Below are positions 25,691-39,138 of a DNA stretch of 64,000 nucleotides, in pieces; position 1 is the first letter of the stretch; every line of letters begins with the position of its first letter. The DNA comes from Oxyruncus cristatus (taxonomy: Eukaryota > Chordata > Aves > Passeriformes > Cotingidae): contig VXAY01002371.1 of assembly GCA_013399855.1 (NCBI GenBank), forward strand, positions 1,774,367 to 1,838,366, given 5' to 3'. Position numbers and translations under genes: made by a program. The notes beneath the pieces are model-generated. The model was not told the DNA's origin, did no database searches, and saw only the letters and a program-made list of their open reading frames with translations.

Positions 25691-27782
25691 ACCGTACTGC
25701 TTAAGTTTCTTTAGAAAATGTTTGAATGATAGTTTTTAACAAAAGAACTTCAGTTTCATTCTTTTAAATAGCTGAAAGTTCCTGTTTTGATTCTTCTCTC
25801 CAGAAAAAAGTTCAGTTTGAGGTAGATATGCCCTACTGTTGTCTTTCGTTCTCCCTACTCCTTGCTATGTATCCTGTATCCATTGCACCCATTTTATTTC
25901 TTCTTTCCATGTCCCCTGCTGTTTTTCAAAATGTCAGTAATCCAGACGACTCCTATCAATATTAACCAGTGCCTTGACAGAATAGAGAGAAATATGTTGG
26001 GAATATTAGTGCTGCTGCATCTGGTGAAGGCATTTTGCCCATGCAACTTTTTTACAGCTAAAAAATGAACACTGTATCTGCCATTCTAAGTTTGTCTCTT
26101 GTGAGGTGCTCTGGAAACTGAAGCTATCATCTTACGGGGCTTGCGTAGTAACAGAGAGAAAAAATTCTTTGAGAAATATGTGCAATAGTTTTACCCACTG
26201 GACACTTGTCTTACAGAGATAGCACATTAGCACTGGCCAAGTCACATCCTTAGGCTCTGATGTTACTATATACTGTGTAGCTTATAATCTTGTGGTATGG
26301 ATGAGTAAAAAGGATTGGTAAGGATGGACTCTAAGTCTAAGGAAAATGAGATTGGTTTCTACTTTAATGTCTTTCCCAGGCACATCGTTTCATGCTGCAT
26401 TGCATAAACAGCATGGTCTTAAGCACGAAGGGAATGAATCACAACTTTACATCAACTTAATATCCCATAACTTCACAAAAGTATTATATGCCTCAAAAAT
26501 ATATTGAAGGGCTTTTATAAAAGCATATAAAGATTTTTAAGTAATGTAAAGAAAGTAAATTCAGGCCAACAAAAACAGTAAAGTTCAGGCTTCTGTTTCA
26601 TTCTTAATGTGCAAAGGATGGGGAATGAAGCAATTGGAGTAGTAGAGTGAAACAGCAATGCTGTCACTTGCACAGTATGTAGGTCAATTGGTTACTAGGC
26701 TCACAGAGAAGTGTAGGAAAGCTACCTCACCCAAATGAGCCTGCCCAGATATTAATCAAGATTGTAATAAGATTTTTTTGGAGGAATATGAATTCTGCTG
26801 TTCAAAGGGGTAAAATTAAGAAATTTCAGGAAGATAAGAGGTAGTAAGCAGGATTCAGGCAGATGATTTTCCCCCATCATTGTGCCTAAAGGGGGTGTAA
26901 GTGGAAGGACATAATTCTGTCTCTCATCCGACTGCTAGATTTGTCCGTTACTTGAATACTATTATGTTCTAGTTGCCTCAAGTTTGATGGGATTTGACCT
27001 ATGGTTGGCTTTTTTCCTGTTTTCTTTCCCTTTTGGAAGGTCGAAGAGGCGAAATACTCTGTATAAAACCACTACCATGTCATTCATATATCAGTCTATG
27101 TTTATGAAATTACTCTTCCTTTTACTATAGATTTATACTGTAGATTTACTACTAAATCTACATTTAATCCTTTGTCTATGCACCTTTCTGGAAATCTAAA
27201 TCAGAACTTGCTTCTAAAACTGGCTATAATTAGAACAACTTCCAACAGCACAGACCACTCTAGCCAAAACAGGTTCATTCAATAATTTGATGTTTTGTTA
27301 GAAAGCATCACCCCGACTTGAAAAAAAACACCTTAAAGCCCCTATATGTAAAACTGATTTATATCCTTTTAAACTACGTAGAATAAAGTTTGCAGTAAAC
27401 TATGTTGTTAGTATACAGTCAGTGATTTAATTAGGGGATAGTCCAAGTCAAGTGTGCTCTCTTTGTTTTGGTTTTTTCCAAATGGCATGCATCTTTCCAG
27501 TGCTTTATGTAATTTCCAAATGTATCTCTGAAAACAAAGGCTTCCTTGAAAGGTTTAATGTGTATAAGGTGAGAAGATTAGATTTTTTTTTTTCCCCCTG
27601 AATCCTGAGGTATGGTTATACATTTATACCATTTTTGTGATACCCAAGCATGCACTGACTGAGCCATTTTAGACGTGGGACACAACACTGTTGTCAATTC
27701 AGGACTCAGGCTCTGTTAAGCTGTCCTGTTCAGTATCATAGCAAGCTAGTCTAATTGTAAGACTGTGCTAATTATATTCCTT

Positions 27783-27860
27783 GAAGCATGTTTAATTTCT
27801 GTTTAAATTTGTTTTTAAACAAATGTTTAAATTTCTGTTTAATTTATGTTTAAATTTCCT
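27783..27860 (+). repeat. AT-rich degenerate tandem repeat (TGTTTAAATT units)
   Basis: Repeated ATGTTTAAATTTC and CTGTTTAAATTTG variants occur every 10-18 nt and include the inverted repeat ATTTGTTT-TT-AAACAAAT. Confidence 0.8.
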
Positions 27861-27949
27861 TAGGTTTAGCTCCATGACACACCGCTCTATAGTCCCACTT
27901 TTAGATAGCTTTTCAGGTTCTCTTTATTTATTTCTCTAAGCAGGCAATC

Positions 27950-27967
27950 TTTTTTTTTTTTTTTTTT
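27950..27967 (+). repeat. Poly-T tract (18 nt)
   Basis: A homopolymer run of 18 T's in the 13.3-kb intron. Similar 15-T runs occur at 9854-9868 and 18763-18777. No adjoining retrocopy was recognised at any of them. Confidence 0.9.
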
Positions 27968-30900
27968 AATCAAGTGGCTGATGCTTGTAGTTTGTCCTTT
28001 TTTTTGGTCTTGATTCTAGCAAGGATTTGTTTGACATTTGATATTAGATGAGCAAATATTTTTCAGGAGTTGAAATGAGACTAGAATAGCTCATACATAG
28101 TTTTGGGAATTGTATCTGTACCAGTGTCATTTCATGGACAGACTACAAGATGTGACCTTTGACAAGTGTAGACAGCACCGTTGCTGCTGTAGAAGTGTAA
28201 GAAAATGACATGAACAGATACAGTGTACCATGAAATGCTTACAGTATTAGGAATTGCACAGGGTGGGGTGGGTAGTTCAGGAGCAAGGATGAGTTTTCAT
28301 ATGAGAGGCTCCAGAGTTTATAGCATAGTTTAAAAGATTAGTGGCAGTAATTGAAATAAATACTACAGTATTGTGTGGGTTTAGTATGGATTTTTGTCCC
28401 CTCTGCACAACACTCTTAATTTACTGTTGAGTTGTTTTCTTGCAGAATATTTCCCTTCAGTGCTTGAAGGATGGGTTTGTATTAAAGGCCTCCTGAACTC
28501 TCTATGAAATAATCTGTGGAAAAAATCTTAATTTTTTTAACATATATTCATGCCACATATGGAAAATATCAAAATATCAACCCTCTTATCACTGTTGACT
28601 TCCCTTCTGGGTTCACTTTTCTTGAAGTATGGGTCTTTAAGTTGCAGCAGAAAGCTATTACTCAAAATGAAGTTGACTGACCCATTAAAAGTAAGTTTAG
28701 ATAACTAGGGGGAGGAAAGGAGAGGATGGAAACATACGCATCCCATTCCCATATTTCTCTGGCCGCTCTTGGCCAGGGGTTGCTTGCCTGTTGAGTAACC
28801 TGCCTTCTTCCACTGCCCTGGTCTTCTCTCTTCTTCTTTTTTCTCCTTGGTGAACTCTCCCTTGACTTACAAAAGCCCTCCCCAGCCTGGGGCAGGAAAC
28901 ATAGGTCTGAAAGAAGGCAAGCGTTAGGTTTTGAAGAGTTACATTGCCCCTTCCTGCAAGGCAGCTGCAGTGCAGTGGGCTGTCATTCAGAAGAGAGGAG
29001 AAGGATAAGCATATGGCATGAGGCAGGATCAGCATGTCTGGCTGGCCAAGGAGTTAGCATTGTCCTCTTAAAAGAATGACATGGTAACCTGACAAGTATT
29101 ATTGAAGAGCCTCAAATCACCTGATTTATGCTGCGTTGGAAAGCTGAATTGAAGAGTGTAAAGGTCACAAGTGGGAGGGAGGAAAAGGGGCTGTTTCAGT
29201 CTTCTGAGTTTGTCAGATGACACCTTTTTTTGACAGTGCTCTGCCTTTAGGTAATATCATGATAAATGAAAATACTTTCAGGTTACACTGTGAAAATTGA
29301 TTGCACAAATATTTTGGATGAGTGCAGTGTATTGCCTGGCCAGCCTGCGAAACAAAGGCGAGCTTTCTCAGCTTGGGGCCGTCCGCTGAGAATGAGCTTG
29401 AGTAGCTTCCCTTCTCAGGGAGGCATTCAAGCAGTTAGCAACCTCGGCACTGGTGTTTTTCTTCCCCTGCTGGGAGCATAATAATAACTTGGGCAAATCT
29501 GGAGCATCAGAGCCCACAGTTTGGCTACCCCTGTGGGTCAGCACAGCCCTGCCTCAGCTGTGCTGTGGCAGTATGGTGTGGGCTGTCGCTTGTCTCATTT
29601 CTTCCAGTCTTCGCTTCAGCTGTCACAGACAATGGGTCACTCAGAGGGGTCTAAGGGTAGCACTGAAACAGGGAAAACTCTGCTGGGAGCTGTTCTCTGT
29701 GGGTTATTTTCTCTTCCACCCTCTGGCCATGGCCTCCAGTAGCAAGAATGAGGTGTGAGGAATGAAGGAAGGAGAGCCCTGTCAGTGGAGAAGGCGGCTC
29801 CTTGGTGTATGTACTAGGAGAGGAGGAGAGTCTCAAAGAGGAAGGCACAGTCAAGAAGAGCTCATGTGAGCCTGGGTTTGAAGATTCTGACCTCCTGGGC
29901 AGTGACCTGAGGCACAGTGTTTCTCATCGTTTGTACACTTGTCATCTTTTCAATCCCCGTGATTGAATGGGCTGTGCGGGAGGGGTGTCAGGGGTATTTT
30001 CTGTTTCTTCCACTAATACCACAAAGTCGCTAAGCCATGAAAGCCATCCATCGTGTGTCTGCTGTCACATCAGCCCAACGTACCTCTGCTCATTTGCCTA
30101 GGAGGCAAATAACTTCTGTGTTTTTCTTATACGGCACAGAGGTCAGTCACATGTGGAAAGTCCTTAAGCATTACTGGGATAGGAATAAATAAAATTATGT
30201 ATGCTCCTCATTGAAACTTTTCCTGATAATTGATGGAGATCATTTCTCATCTTGAAATGCAGGCTGTGCTGCCCTCAAGGGTATGCTAATCTTTAAATTA
30301 TTTCCCCCCTCCCCTCTACTGCTAGTAAGCCATCTAGCAGTGAAGCCAGATTAAAGAGGAATTCCATTGGGCTGTACCACCCACTCCTCCCACTCCTATC
30401 AAAGAGATTTCGGTGGCGTCTGGACACTTCTTCCACTGAATTGGGTGCTCTAGGGTTGGAAGCTATCTTTCTTCCACTCCATCTCTTTATTTGTGGATGT
30501 AGGCTCTTGACGGCACTGCACTTTTATGTTTGTTTTCATTATTTCCCTTTTCTTCGTGTAAAGCAATGTTCTTAGGCACAGCGGGGGTTTCAAAGTTGGG
30601 GAAATGGAAAATAAATCTCTAAGGCCACAGGCTTAGGTGTTGATTCACAAACTGTTTAACTTGACTGAATATGCTTTTCCACAAATTAAAAAACAAACTC
30701 TTGTCCTGTGCCAACAAAGGAAGAGGAGTGCTAAAGACTTGGAAGTCCTTTTGTCAGCCACAGATCTTCTGGAACCAGAATATACAGATACTTTAATAAA
30801 TGTGTTTTTATTTTATCCAAGGGAAAAGTTAGAAGTAGGAGTTTAAATGTGCAGAGTCAGCTATTGTTCTAGCACTGCACTCTGTCACCCCACACAGCAC

Positions 30901-31729
30901 CTTCAGCCATACTCCCATCATGTTTTCATTTGGCAGCTTCCCAAGAAGAGGAGTGAGTGATGTCTGCATACTGTTTCACTTAGCCAACCAGTGATTCTTT
31001 TTTATTGCTTTCAGTGAATGTACAAGTTAAAATTTAAAAACAAAAATGCCACTGCCTTGAATTTTGAATTATTTTAAGAATTAAATACAAACAGCTTAGT
31101 AACAATAAGCCCAGAGGTCGTTACCTTATAATTAAACTAGTGATCTCATAATTAAAAATAGGCAGTGAGACTAAAGTGAATGCTTAAAGTATCTGAAGTA
31201 TGTGTAAGTTACAAGTGAATAGTGCTATTGTATATTCTCCGGTTTAAACACATGTTTTTTCAACAGAATCTTGAGTTTTGTCAGAGAATATAGTAGTTTT
31301 TAAATATTTATGTTGTGTAAATGTGAAGACATCCTTTCAGACAGTGCTACACGTGTGGGCGTTCACTTTGCAGTGTTCCATTTAAAGTAGATAATACCAG
31401 CACTTCTCATAGTAGTGTGATTTAGCTGCAACCTAGTGGAATGTAGTATGACTGGGGACTTACTGCTATTGTCTCTGGCTTTTCAGAGATGTTTTCTGTT
31501 GGACTCTTTTGGTGAGGAAGTCAGGGGAAAATGTCTAAAAGCAGAAGAAATGAAGAAGGAAGGGAACAGGGGTTGTTTTCAGCAGTCTCAGGGATTGGCT
31601 ATGAGGAGTTAAAAAAATTACTTCCTTTTCCAGTACCCAAAGAGCTTAAAAAGTCAGGTGTCCAAATTAGGATGCAAAAGATGGGAATCTCGAGCACAGT
31701 CCCAGACCAGATCCTTGCTAATTTGCATG

Positions 31730-31770
31730 TTTTGTTTCACTTAATACTGGCTTTTGTTTCACTTGATACT
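31730..31770 (+). repeat. 19-nt direct repeat, 22-nt period
   Basis: TTTTGTTTCACTTAATACT at 31730-31748 and TTTTGTTTCACTTGATACT at 31752-31770 match at 18 of 19 positions. It is a small local duplication. Confidence 0.88.
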
Positions 31771-33317
31771 TGGCAACAAGACTGATTTTAGGAATCCCAG
31801 CCAAGCTGTGTGTCCCTGCCCCAACCTGCTGTTTCTGCTGGTACATTTCGGTGATGAGATTTGAACAGTCTGAGCAATTCTTCTTGCTTTATACTGGCTT
31901 TGCCTTTACGGTAAACTGGATATGTGAACTGATATGGGATGCAATAGGTATTTTTTCCTACATTATGTTTTATCCTGGATCACTTTCTCTGGTATGTGTA
32001 GCTGCACAAACAGTGGTGCTGCCCTCTCAGTTGCACTGGCACATGGGTGAGTGTGAGCAGCAGAGGAAAGGAAGGTGACAGAGGGTCTGTGGAAGCTGGT
32101 CTGCTGTCCATGGAAGCCCTATGTGGAAAATTGATAATATGAAGTCTGCTGTTGTAGCTGATGTAAGTAATGAAGAGTGAAGGAAATGTGAGGAAAGGCT
32201 AGCCAAAATGAAAAATGTTAAATTACGTTTTGGTAAAAACCTTGCTGTTGATAGTGTTGGAAGAAAGAAGATTATAAATAATAATTGGCATCAATTTGCA
32301 GTAATATCATGTCTTGCAAGTGAGATGGACTGGAAGTAGCAGTATGGGTGGATGACAACACTGATATGGTTACATCTTAGATAATCAATTCAGTCTTGGG
32401 AATGACAGGCTCTCCTCTTTATTGGTGCTGATTGCATGGATTAATTGTTCTCTATCAAGTAGTGAAGGATGCAGCTGCACAGATACTGTTTTTGTGAAAG
32501 CAGTTTGTGCACTTCTGCTTTAGTGGTTGTTATGTTTTAGCCGTGGAGATAATCCTGTTTACGGTGTGGGTGCTTGTGTTTGCCTCAGAAGAAGCATATG
32601 GCTTTGGTAACTAAATATGTGAGGTTTCAGAAATGCACATTGTCTCTAGCAGGGCTGATGAGATTGGTTGTTACTGAGAGAAATCTCAAAGCTACTGAAT
32701 TGTCAGCAGCTATTTATACTGTGTGGCCTTGTAGCACCTACTCATGGTCAGTGTAAATTTACATTGAGTATTTTATGTTACCGTTTTCTTTAGAAGTTAA
32801 AATTGAATTTTGAATGAATTCTCTGAAACTGCCATAATTCCTTCAGCATTAGTACTAATAGATAGTTGCATATCTATAAAAGTCAGGTTTTATCTAAATC
32901 CATACTGTCTATTGTCTATCAGTCACCTATCCTTTGACTAAATGTACTTAGTTGTGTAACATTCACAACCTTACATCAGGGAAATGAGAAGAGGAATAGC
33001 TTTTATTGCTGATTCTAAATCTCACATGCTTTTGACACTCTGGATATTTTATAAATTTCATTCTCACCCTAGCTGTCCAGGTAGCAGAGATGCTGCAGAA
33101 ATAACTTGGTTCGTATGGTTGCATCGACACTCACCATTCAGATAAGACTTTTCATCCTCCTTTCATTAAGGTTGTTTTACTGATGGCCTGCAAATAGGTG
33201 CATCAGCGTAGGTAGGCATTGGAGTTTGCAAGTGGGAATGAACAAGTGGTTCAGGAATTTCATAGGCCGCTGTAGAAAATTCTCAGAGTCTCAGACAAAA
33301 AAAAAAGTGAGAGATGT

Positions 33318-33803
33318 TGTCCTGGTTCCAGCCAGGACAGGCTTAACTTTTGCAGTAATGAGAGGGGGCATGGCTAGGAGCTGGAGGTTATTCCATACTT
33401 CCTCACATCGTTACTGGGATAGGGGAAAGGGAGTCTCTTCTGGACAGAAGGAGTTCCAGTCTGGTTGAGTAAAAGTGGTAGAGGGAGCAGTTCAGTTTTG
33501 TCTATTATCAGGATTTTTTTCTGTAAATCATTTCTCCTTGTACCCTCTGTCATTAGTATTGTTACTGTTTGTTTTCTCATCTCATTGCTGTTTCTGTTTG
33601 TTTTCTTATTTCACTGCTGTTTCCAGTAAATTGTTCTTATCTCAACCCATGATCTTTGCCTTTTGTGCCTCCAATTCTTCTCTCCATCCCACTGCAGCAG
33701 GAAGAGGGCAGGGAAAGCGGGAGGAACAAAAGAGAGCGGTGTGCGGTTTGGAGAGTCTCGGTGGGGGCACTGAATTGGGGAGTACCATTCCTAAACCGTG
33801 ACA
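33318..33803 (+). mobile_element. Solo LTR, avian ERVL-like (486 bp)
   Basis: The element starts TGTCCTGGTTCCAGCCAGGA and ends CTAAACCGTGACA, giving a TG...CA structure with TGTC/GACA terminal inverted bases. Flanks GATGT (33313-33317) and GATGG (33804-33808) look like a 5-bp target duplication with one mismatch. Inside, GTAAATTGTTCTTATCTCAACCC at about 33627-33649 matches the polyadenylation-region wording I recall from class III (ERVL-type) LTRs of birds, though a perfect AATAAA is absent. It is followed by a GC-rich 3' part. No internal retroviral genes are present, so it is most likely a solo LTR left by recombination. The + orientation follows from the TGTCCTGG start. Confidence 0.72.
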
Positions 33804-36800
33804 GATGGGAAATTATTCTTTCTTTTAAGTATCTGAGACATGTGGTTCCTGCTGGCAGGTATTTGACCGAAGTGTGTGAGGTACAAATAGGTAGCTCACA
33901 AGATTTACTTTTTTTTTTTTAGATAAGTCTAGCACTAGGTGGAGCAAAAATCGAGCTTAAAATCCCTTAATGAAGGGATAAAATTGCACATTTACTTGTG
34001 CAATATCCCTCTATTTTTCAGCCCCTTTGACTTCAATGAAACACTTTTCCATGTGAATTAGCATTGTTCGTACATGTGCTGGATACCTTTGCCCATCAGT
34101 GAGAGTATTTCAGTAGTGAAGTTCTGAATAATTAATTTTCATTGAAAACCTAAAGCTAAGCTTGGCTTTAAAGGCCAGATAAGAAAAAGTAAGAACTATT
34201 CCTATAAGTGTCTTGTAAATACCCAGGCTTCTGCTATGGCATCTATGTCTCTTGAATTAGTCGAACTTCTTTTCTGATAAATACCATTATGTCACTTTCA
34301 AGCAAAATGAATTTTTATTTCTCATGTGGAGCACTAGGTGTTTTTTCTTTGAAAAACACTTCTTTAAATTGAAGCTTCTGAGCAGTATTACTTGATAACT
34401 GAAACACAGGAAACCTTGTAGCTTGAAATGCCCTGTTGCACTGTGATTCTAAATAGCTAATGCTTTAAAACTTCCACTAAATACTAGGAAACAGGTGGAT
34501 CCTTAGCATGGTGTAATGTACTCCTTTCCCTACTCCTGAAACTTCAGGAAGGAAGCATGTCTGAGAGTGTGCATGTACATGGGCTGTGTTAACGTGTATA
34601 GTGCATCTGTGCCTCCCTACCGGTTTCTGTCTGAATTTGGCTCAGCCAGGATTTGTCTTCCTTGTGTTGTGAGATTAAATGGGCTCAAACTCTCCCCTGA
34701 CACCATGCACTTTGCCTCACCTGCTTGTTTGTACATGCCTTGCAAATACATGTGACAGTCTCAGAAAACCACTTTAGTTTGCTATTCACACTCCCACAAC
34801 TCCTTCCCCAGTGGTGAGTCTTCTGAGGTTATATATGCAAAATTTGAGATGTGGGTACTGGCCTGAAAAGTATTTGAATTCTGGTTTAAAAAAAACACCA
34901 CAAACACCAATAAGCAAACCATAAATCCATAGGGATACCATTTGACTGTCCAGCTCAGACTCAGACTCAGCCGTGCAAGACACTGCACACATCCCGGGAG
35001 GAACAGGATGCCACCACTGTCATTAAAGCAGTCTCTTCTGATGCTAGCCAGAGCCCTGCTGGGTTTTGTTTGGAAAATACAGCTATGGTCATTGGAAGGG
35101 GGCTGAAGGCACAGTAATTATACTGCTGTCAAATTAGTTTGAAATATTTTGACACAAATGCAAGTTGAATCTAAATGTACATCTCCATCTCAGTGAATTT
35201 ACTGAGGTTTAAGCAGAAGGCTGTTAGTTTGATGCTGGCAACAGGGAATGGAATGCCTTTTGCCTTTCCATTTGCCATTGCTGTTAGTCCTTGACTGCAA
35301 GCAAACAGCACCCAAAAGGCACATTAACAGACATGTTTTGCATTTCTCCCACTGTGTTCAAAACTGCCATGGATATGAATGTAATTTACTAATTACCCTG
35401 AGAGAAGTTTTCATCTCATGATGGCTTTTCATGACACTAAGTATTTCACTGAGCTTACTGCTGCCAGGAATTATATCCGGGATATTTGCAATGCATTATC
35501 TCCAATTCTGATCAGATTTTTTTTGCGCTGCTTGGATTCCTGTAAAAAGCCTGAAGTCAGGAATGTGACATTATTCCAACCAATTAAGGTGCAATATCAC
35601 ATAGTGAGCATGTTCAGAAACTATGGTATGACCTGTGGAACTTCTTTAGATCTCTCTTCGAAATTTCAGATCTGAGGGGGGATTTTATTTGAGCCTTAGT
35701 AGCTTTTAACTGCCTTACATTTAAGCTACTTGAAAGTCTGGTGAGCTTCTTCTTTCGTGCTGTCTCTGTTACTGGAGTTCTTTATTAAAGTGAACTTAAG
35801 TTTTCTAAAATTCAATCATAAATACAAAAAAGGTTGATCTGACACAAAACCTTCAACTGATGTATCTTTGCAGAAAAACCATTACTTCTAGACAGGCTTT
35901 GCAAAAATGTGATTAACTGTGCAACTTCCTATAAATGCAGCAGATAAAGTTTGTTATTCACGAATTACTTTCTTGCCTGTGTTAGAATAAAATGAAATTT
36001 GTGTTCCGGTGCTTTTTGTATTGCTTGAGATTGCCACATCTTCTTCTCCAAGTGGTATCTCGTTAGATTTTGTTCAGCACTTCTTCCACATGTGTTCTTA
36101 ATTAAATATGCTAGACTACAAATCACTGATGGCATATTCCCTGGAGTATTGCACACATCTCTGGCCATCTATAGTCAGCACTGAAGTAGCTGAACTGGTG
36201 GTATGATCCTTCCTCCATCATCCTGTTCCTGTTGAAGGAGTCAAAGAGGATGGCTGGTATAAAATAGGCTATAGGGTTCACAGTTGCTGTCTCCAAAGTC
36301 ATTCAAAACAAAAGGAGAGAGAAAGAGGAGAGAGTTGTTTACTCTAAATGCACAAAAATGATGGCAGGAAAAGTAAACGCCTGATCTGACCACAAAAGAC
36401 TGTTTGCTGAAAATCTGTTCAAGGATTTTTAACAGACTGAATGTGAGAATCTGCATCTGCCTTCAAAGAGAAGCCATGAGGCAGAACATGTGTTTAGTTT
36501 GGGCTGAATAACGTGATACGAATTCTCTTGGAGACTGGGATTGAACTTAGTGGCTTGAGGTTTCAAAGCGAATTGTAGAATACTTTCATATTCTTTCTTT
36601 TTTTTTTCCTTTAAGTGTCCAAAGTGCTTTAGAATATCAAAGCTACGATTCAAAATATGCATGTTAGGAAGGATAGGAGGTGAGAATAATAACAATTTTT
36701 TTAAAAAATCACAATCAAAGAAGCAGTGATGGGTCACAAATTTCTGCTACAATTCCTCACTTCTCAGAGGAACCTTCCTTGGCTGCCTGCTACGTTGTCT

Positions 36801-37226
36801 TTTCCATTCACTGTATAGGTTATCTTTATTCTGAAATTAATTTTTTTTTTGTGTAGGGATCCCTGTTAACCCAGTAGAGCTTGCTTCCTCGTATCTACCG
36901 TGAGGGTTAGTTCTTGATTCTTAAAACTGCATGGCAGTAATTTTCTTCCTCCACTGTAGGCAGGGGTATAAGCTCATGTTGTCAACTCTGTAATGCACAA
37001 ATTGTGCAGCTTCTAAATGACAAAGTAGCTGACATTGTGGTTGTAATTCATGTACATGTAACTGAATATCATATCCATCACCAGTGCCCTTTACTTTGTT
37101 TCATGCTTTAGGAAGCCTGTTTAACAAGGATTCCAATCTAAATGAGAGATTCAGATGTCTCACACAGCAAACAAATCCTTGTTTCTCTTGGCTAATGTTC
37201 ATCCTTATTTTTCCTTGTCTCTGCAG

Positions 37227-37334
37227 CTTCCCATTGTTGAAAAAATAAGGATCATTGCTCAGAAGGTGTATGGAGCTCAGGATATAGAGTTGTCTCCTGT
37301 TGCGCAGTCACAAGTTGATCGTTACACCCGGCAG
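37227..37334 (+). CDS. MTHFD1L: MTHFD1L coding exon E
   Basis: A 108-nt exon of 36 codons, phase 0 at both ends. The translation starts [20 protein letters not shown] and goes on [16 protein letters not shown]. KIRxIAQxxYGAxDIELxPxAQ is a strongly conserved block of eukaryotic formate-THF ligases. As recalled, human MTHFD1L has nearly the same sequence with IDRYTQQ at the end. The acceptor is CTCTGCAG after a pyrimidine tract and the donor CAG|GTAAGA. An open frame runs through both boundaries (about 37155-37490), but the conservation stops exactly at the splice sites, so the flanks are intron. Confidence 0.97.
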
Positions 37335-38985
37335 GTAAGAACACCAGTGAATTATGCTGTCCGGAATCTGCTGGAGGAGAGTCTTAGGAAACCTCAGAGT
37401 GTAAAGTGTTCTCAGACTGGAATGTTAAGCCAACCCTTGCTAAAAGGCATGATACCCATGATACTAAACTGTGGAGGTCCGTATGTATAGTTTTAGATTA
37501 GATAGAACAGAATGGTTTTAACCTTGAAAACTGTCTCCTGTGATAGATGAACAGTGCTCAGAATATTTCTGAGAGTGCTCATGAAACCATACTTTCTATG
37601 CAGTGTGATAATTCCAGGTTATTGTCTTAAATGGGACAATTGCACATCTGCAGAACTGGCAGCTAGCGTATGAGTGTTAATTTGTACCTGCAAAAAAGAG
37701 TTTGCGAACGCAGAAAGATCTGTGAACAGCTATGCACATTAGTAACAAAGCTACCAATACTTGTAAAATCTCTTGTTTTCCTTCTTTTCCTATTATTTTT
37801 AAGGAGTTATGAATACTAGAAGGTGAAATACATCTCTGATCCTGAAGCATGTGGGAGTGGGCTTTGTATCAGTTTGAAAAGTTCTGAAACCATGTGGAGA
37901 GGTGAATGCATTTTCTGTAGTGGAATGACTTCTAGACATAAACTTGGCTGGAGCCTTTCTGTCAGAAAGTAGGAACTATGAACGATGTGTCATGGAAAAA
38001 TTCCTGAGTGTACTTCAGCAGCTTGGTCAGACAGGCAGAAGTGTAGCCATCTTCCCTATAATCCAAACTTCCTGAGAATTAATTTGATTTTTCTAGATCA
38101 AAAAGAAGATGAATTAGTGTACTTAGAGCAAAATAATCCCTGTCTTTATGTTTTCCTACTGTAATTCTCTAATCCATGTTTTAGTCTAAATGTTAGGAGT
38201 ATTAGGAAATATTTTCACAATGTCATTAAGGGATTGTCAGCACTGGGCTGCAGAGTCAATTGCCTGCAGTGCCTTCTCTCCTTCTGACCTTGTGAACTGG
38301 CCCTTTTTGTCAAGGAATTGAACAGATGAGTGGAAGGTGCCTGACTCAAGATTAATCAATGGGGGGAGCTGCTGAGGGCGTTTCCTTGATTTTCTCCAAC
38401 ATTTTCAGTAACTACTTCACGGTCATTAGTGAAGCGGGTGCCACCACCTCACAAAGTTTATCCTCTTGTTTAAGAACAAGGGAAAGCATCATGAGCCATC
38501 TGTGTTTACCCCCAAGACATTAGTACCCTTAAAAATTTTGGACTGTGAATCCTGGACTCTGGTCTCCAGTAGGTGTCTAAGTAGGTCATTAGAGGCCAGA
38601 GGGAACTGCTGTACTGGAGTTTTATTAAGTTGGTGTAGGCTTCCTCTTCGGTGTGGTACCTGTTGTGCACCCTTTCTGAAAACAGCAGGCTTTGACTGGT
38701 GCATAGGCAACTTTTGCACCTAACTCTAGACTGTAAACCTGCTCCAGAAGCTGGATATCCCTCAGCCAAGTCTCAGGAGACAGAGTCCTGAGCTGAGAGA
38801 GAAAAGCATATGAAATACAATATTCAGTCCATTTCTGAAATGTTATCTGTTATGAAACTGAGGTTAACTGCTGCTATGTGGATTTTAGGGTTTCAAGAAG
38901 ATACTGATAACAAAACAAAAACATAATGTTAGGCTGTTTACTGTAATTTTAAAAATGTTTTTATTTTCTATCCCTCTTTTGTTAG
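37335..38985 (+). other. MTHFD1L: Intron between exons E and F
   Basis: GT-AG intron of 1,651 nt, phase 0, with donor GTAAGA and acceptor CTCTTTTGTTAG. No mobile element or RNA gene was recognised in it. Confidence 0.9.
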
Positions 38986-39138
38986 GGATTTGGAAATCTT
39001 CCCATTTGTATGGCGAAAACTCACCTATCCCTCTCCCATCAGCCTGAGAGGAAGGGTGTTCCCACCGGTTTCGTTTTGCCGATTAGCGATGTACGAGCCA
39101 GTATTGGAGCTGGATTCATCTACCCTTTGGTAGGAACG
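38986..39138 (+). CDS. MTHFD1L: MTHFD1L coding exon F (last exon in window)
   Basis: A 153-nt exon of 51 codons, phase 0 at both ends. The translation begins [20 protein letters not shown] and ends [13 protein letters not shown]. FGNLPxCMAKTxxSLS and the DVRASxGAGFxYPLxG block near the C-terminus are family hallmarks that contribute to the ligase active-site region. The donor is ACG|GTGAGT. Known family members continue MSTMPGLPTRP and end about 29 residues later, so the gene's terminal coding sequence is missing from this window. All six exons together give about 240 residues of a protein usually near 980, roughly residues 705-950. Confidence 0.97.

Larger units (their letters stand above)
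23927..37226 (+). other. MTHFD1L: Large intron (13.3 kb) between exons D and E
   Basis: Phase 0 GT-AG intron with donor GTAAGA and acceptor TTTTTCCTTGTCTCTGCAG. It contains a tentative retrovirus-like block (about 24240-25690), an AT-rich repeated segment (27783-27860), an 18-nt T run (27950-27967), a 22-bp-period duplication (31730-31770) and a solo LTR (33318-33803). The rest appears to be unique non-coding sequence. I saw no further exon: the protein reads continuously from exon D to exon E compared with the family. Confidence 0.88.

Noticed and set aside
25365..25691. 108-codon + strand open frame
   Set aside because: No domain is recognised. Overlapping frames on the other strand are similarly open, which points to composition and not coding.
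37155..37490. A single-exon 111-codon gene around exon E
   Set aside because: Only 37227-37334 is conserved coding sequence; the extensions are intron read-through past good splice sites.
20303..39138. Cytosolic trifunctional MTHFD1 instead of MTHFD1L
   Set aside because: Exons B and C carry residues typical of the mitochondrial paralogue (LKKEYTEE, DGCCNLQKQIQITQ, VVALNVF).
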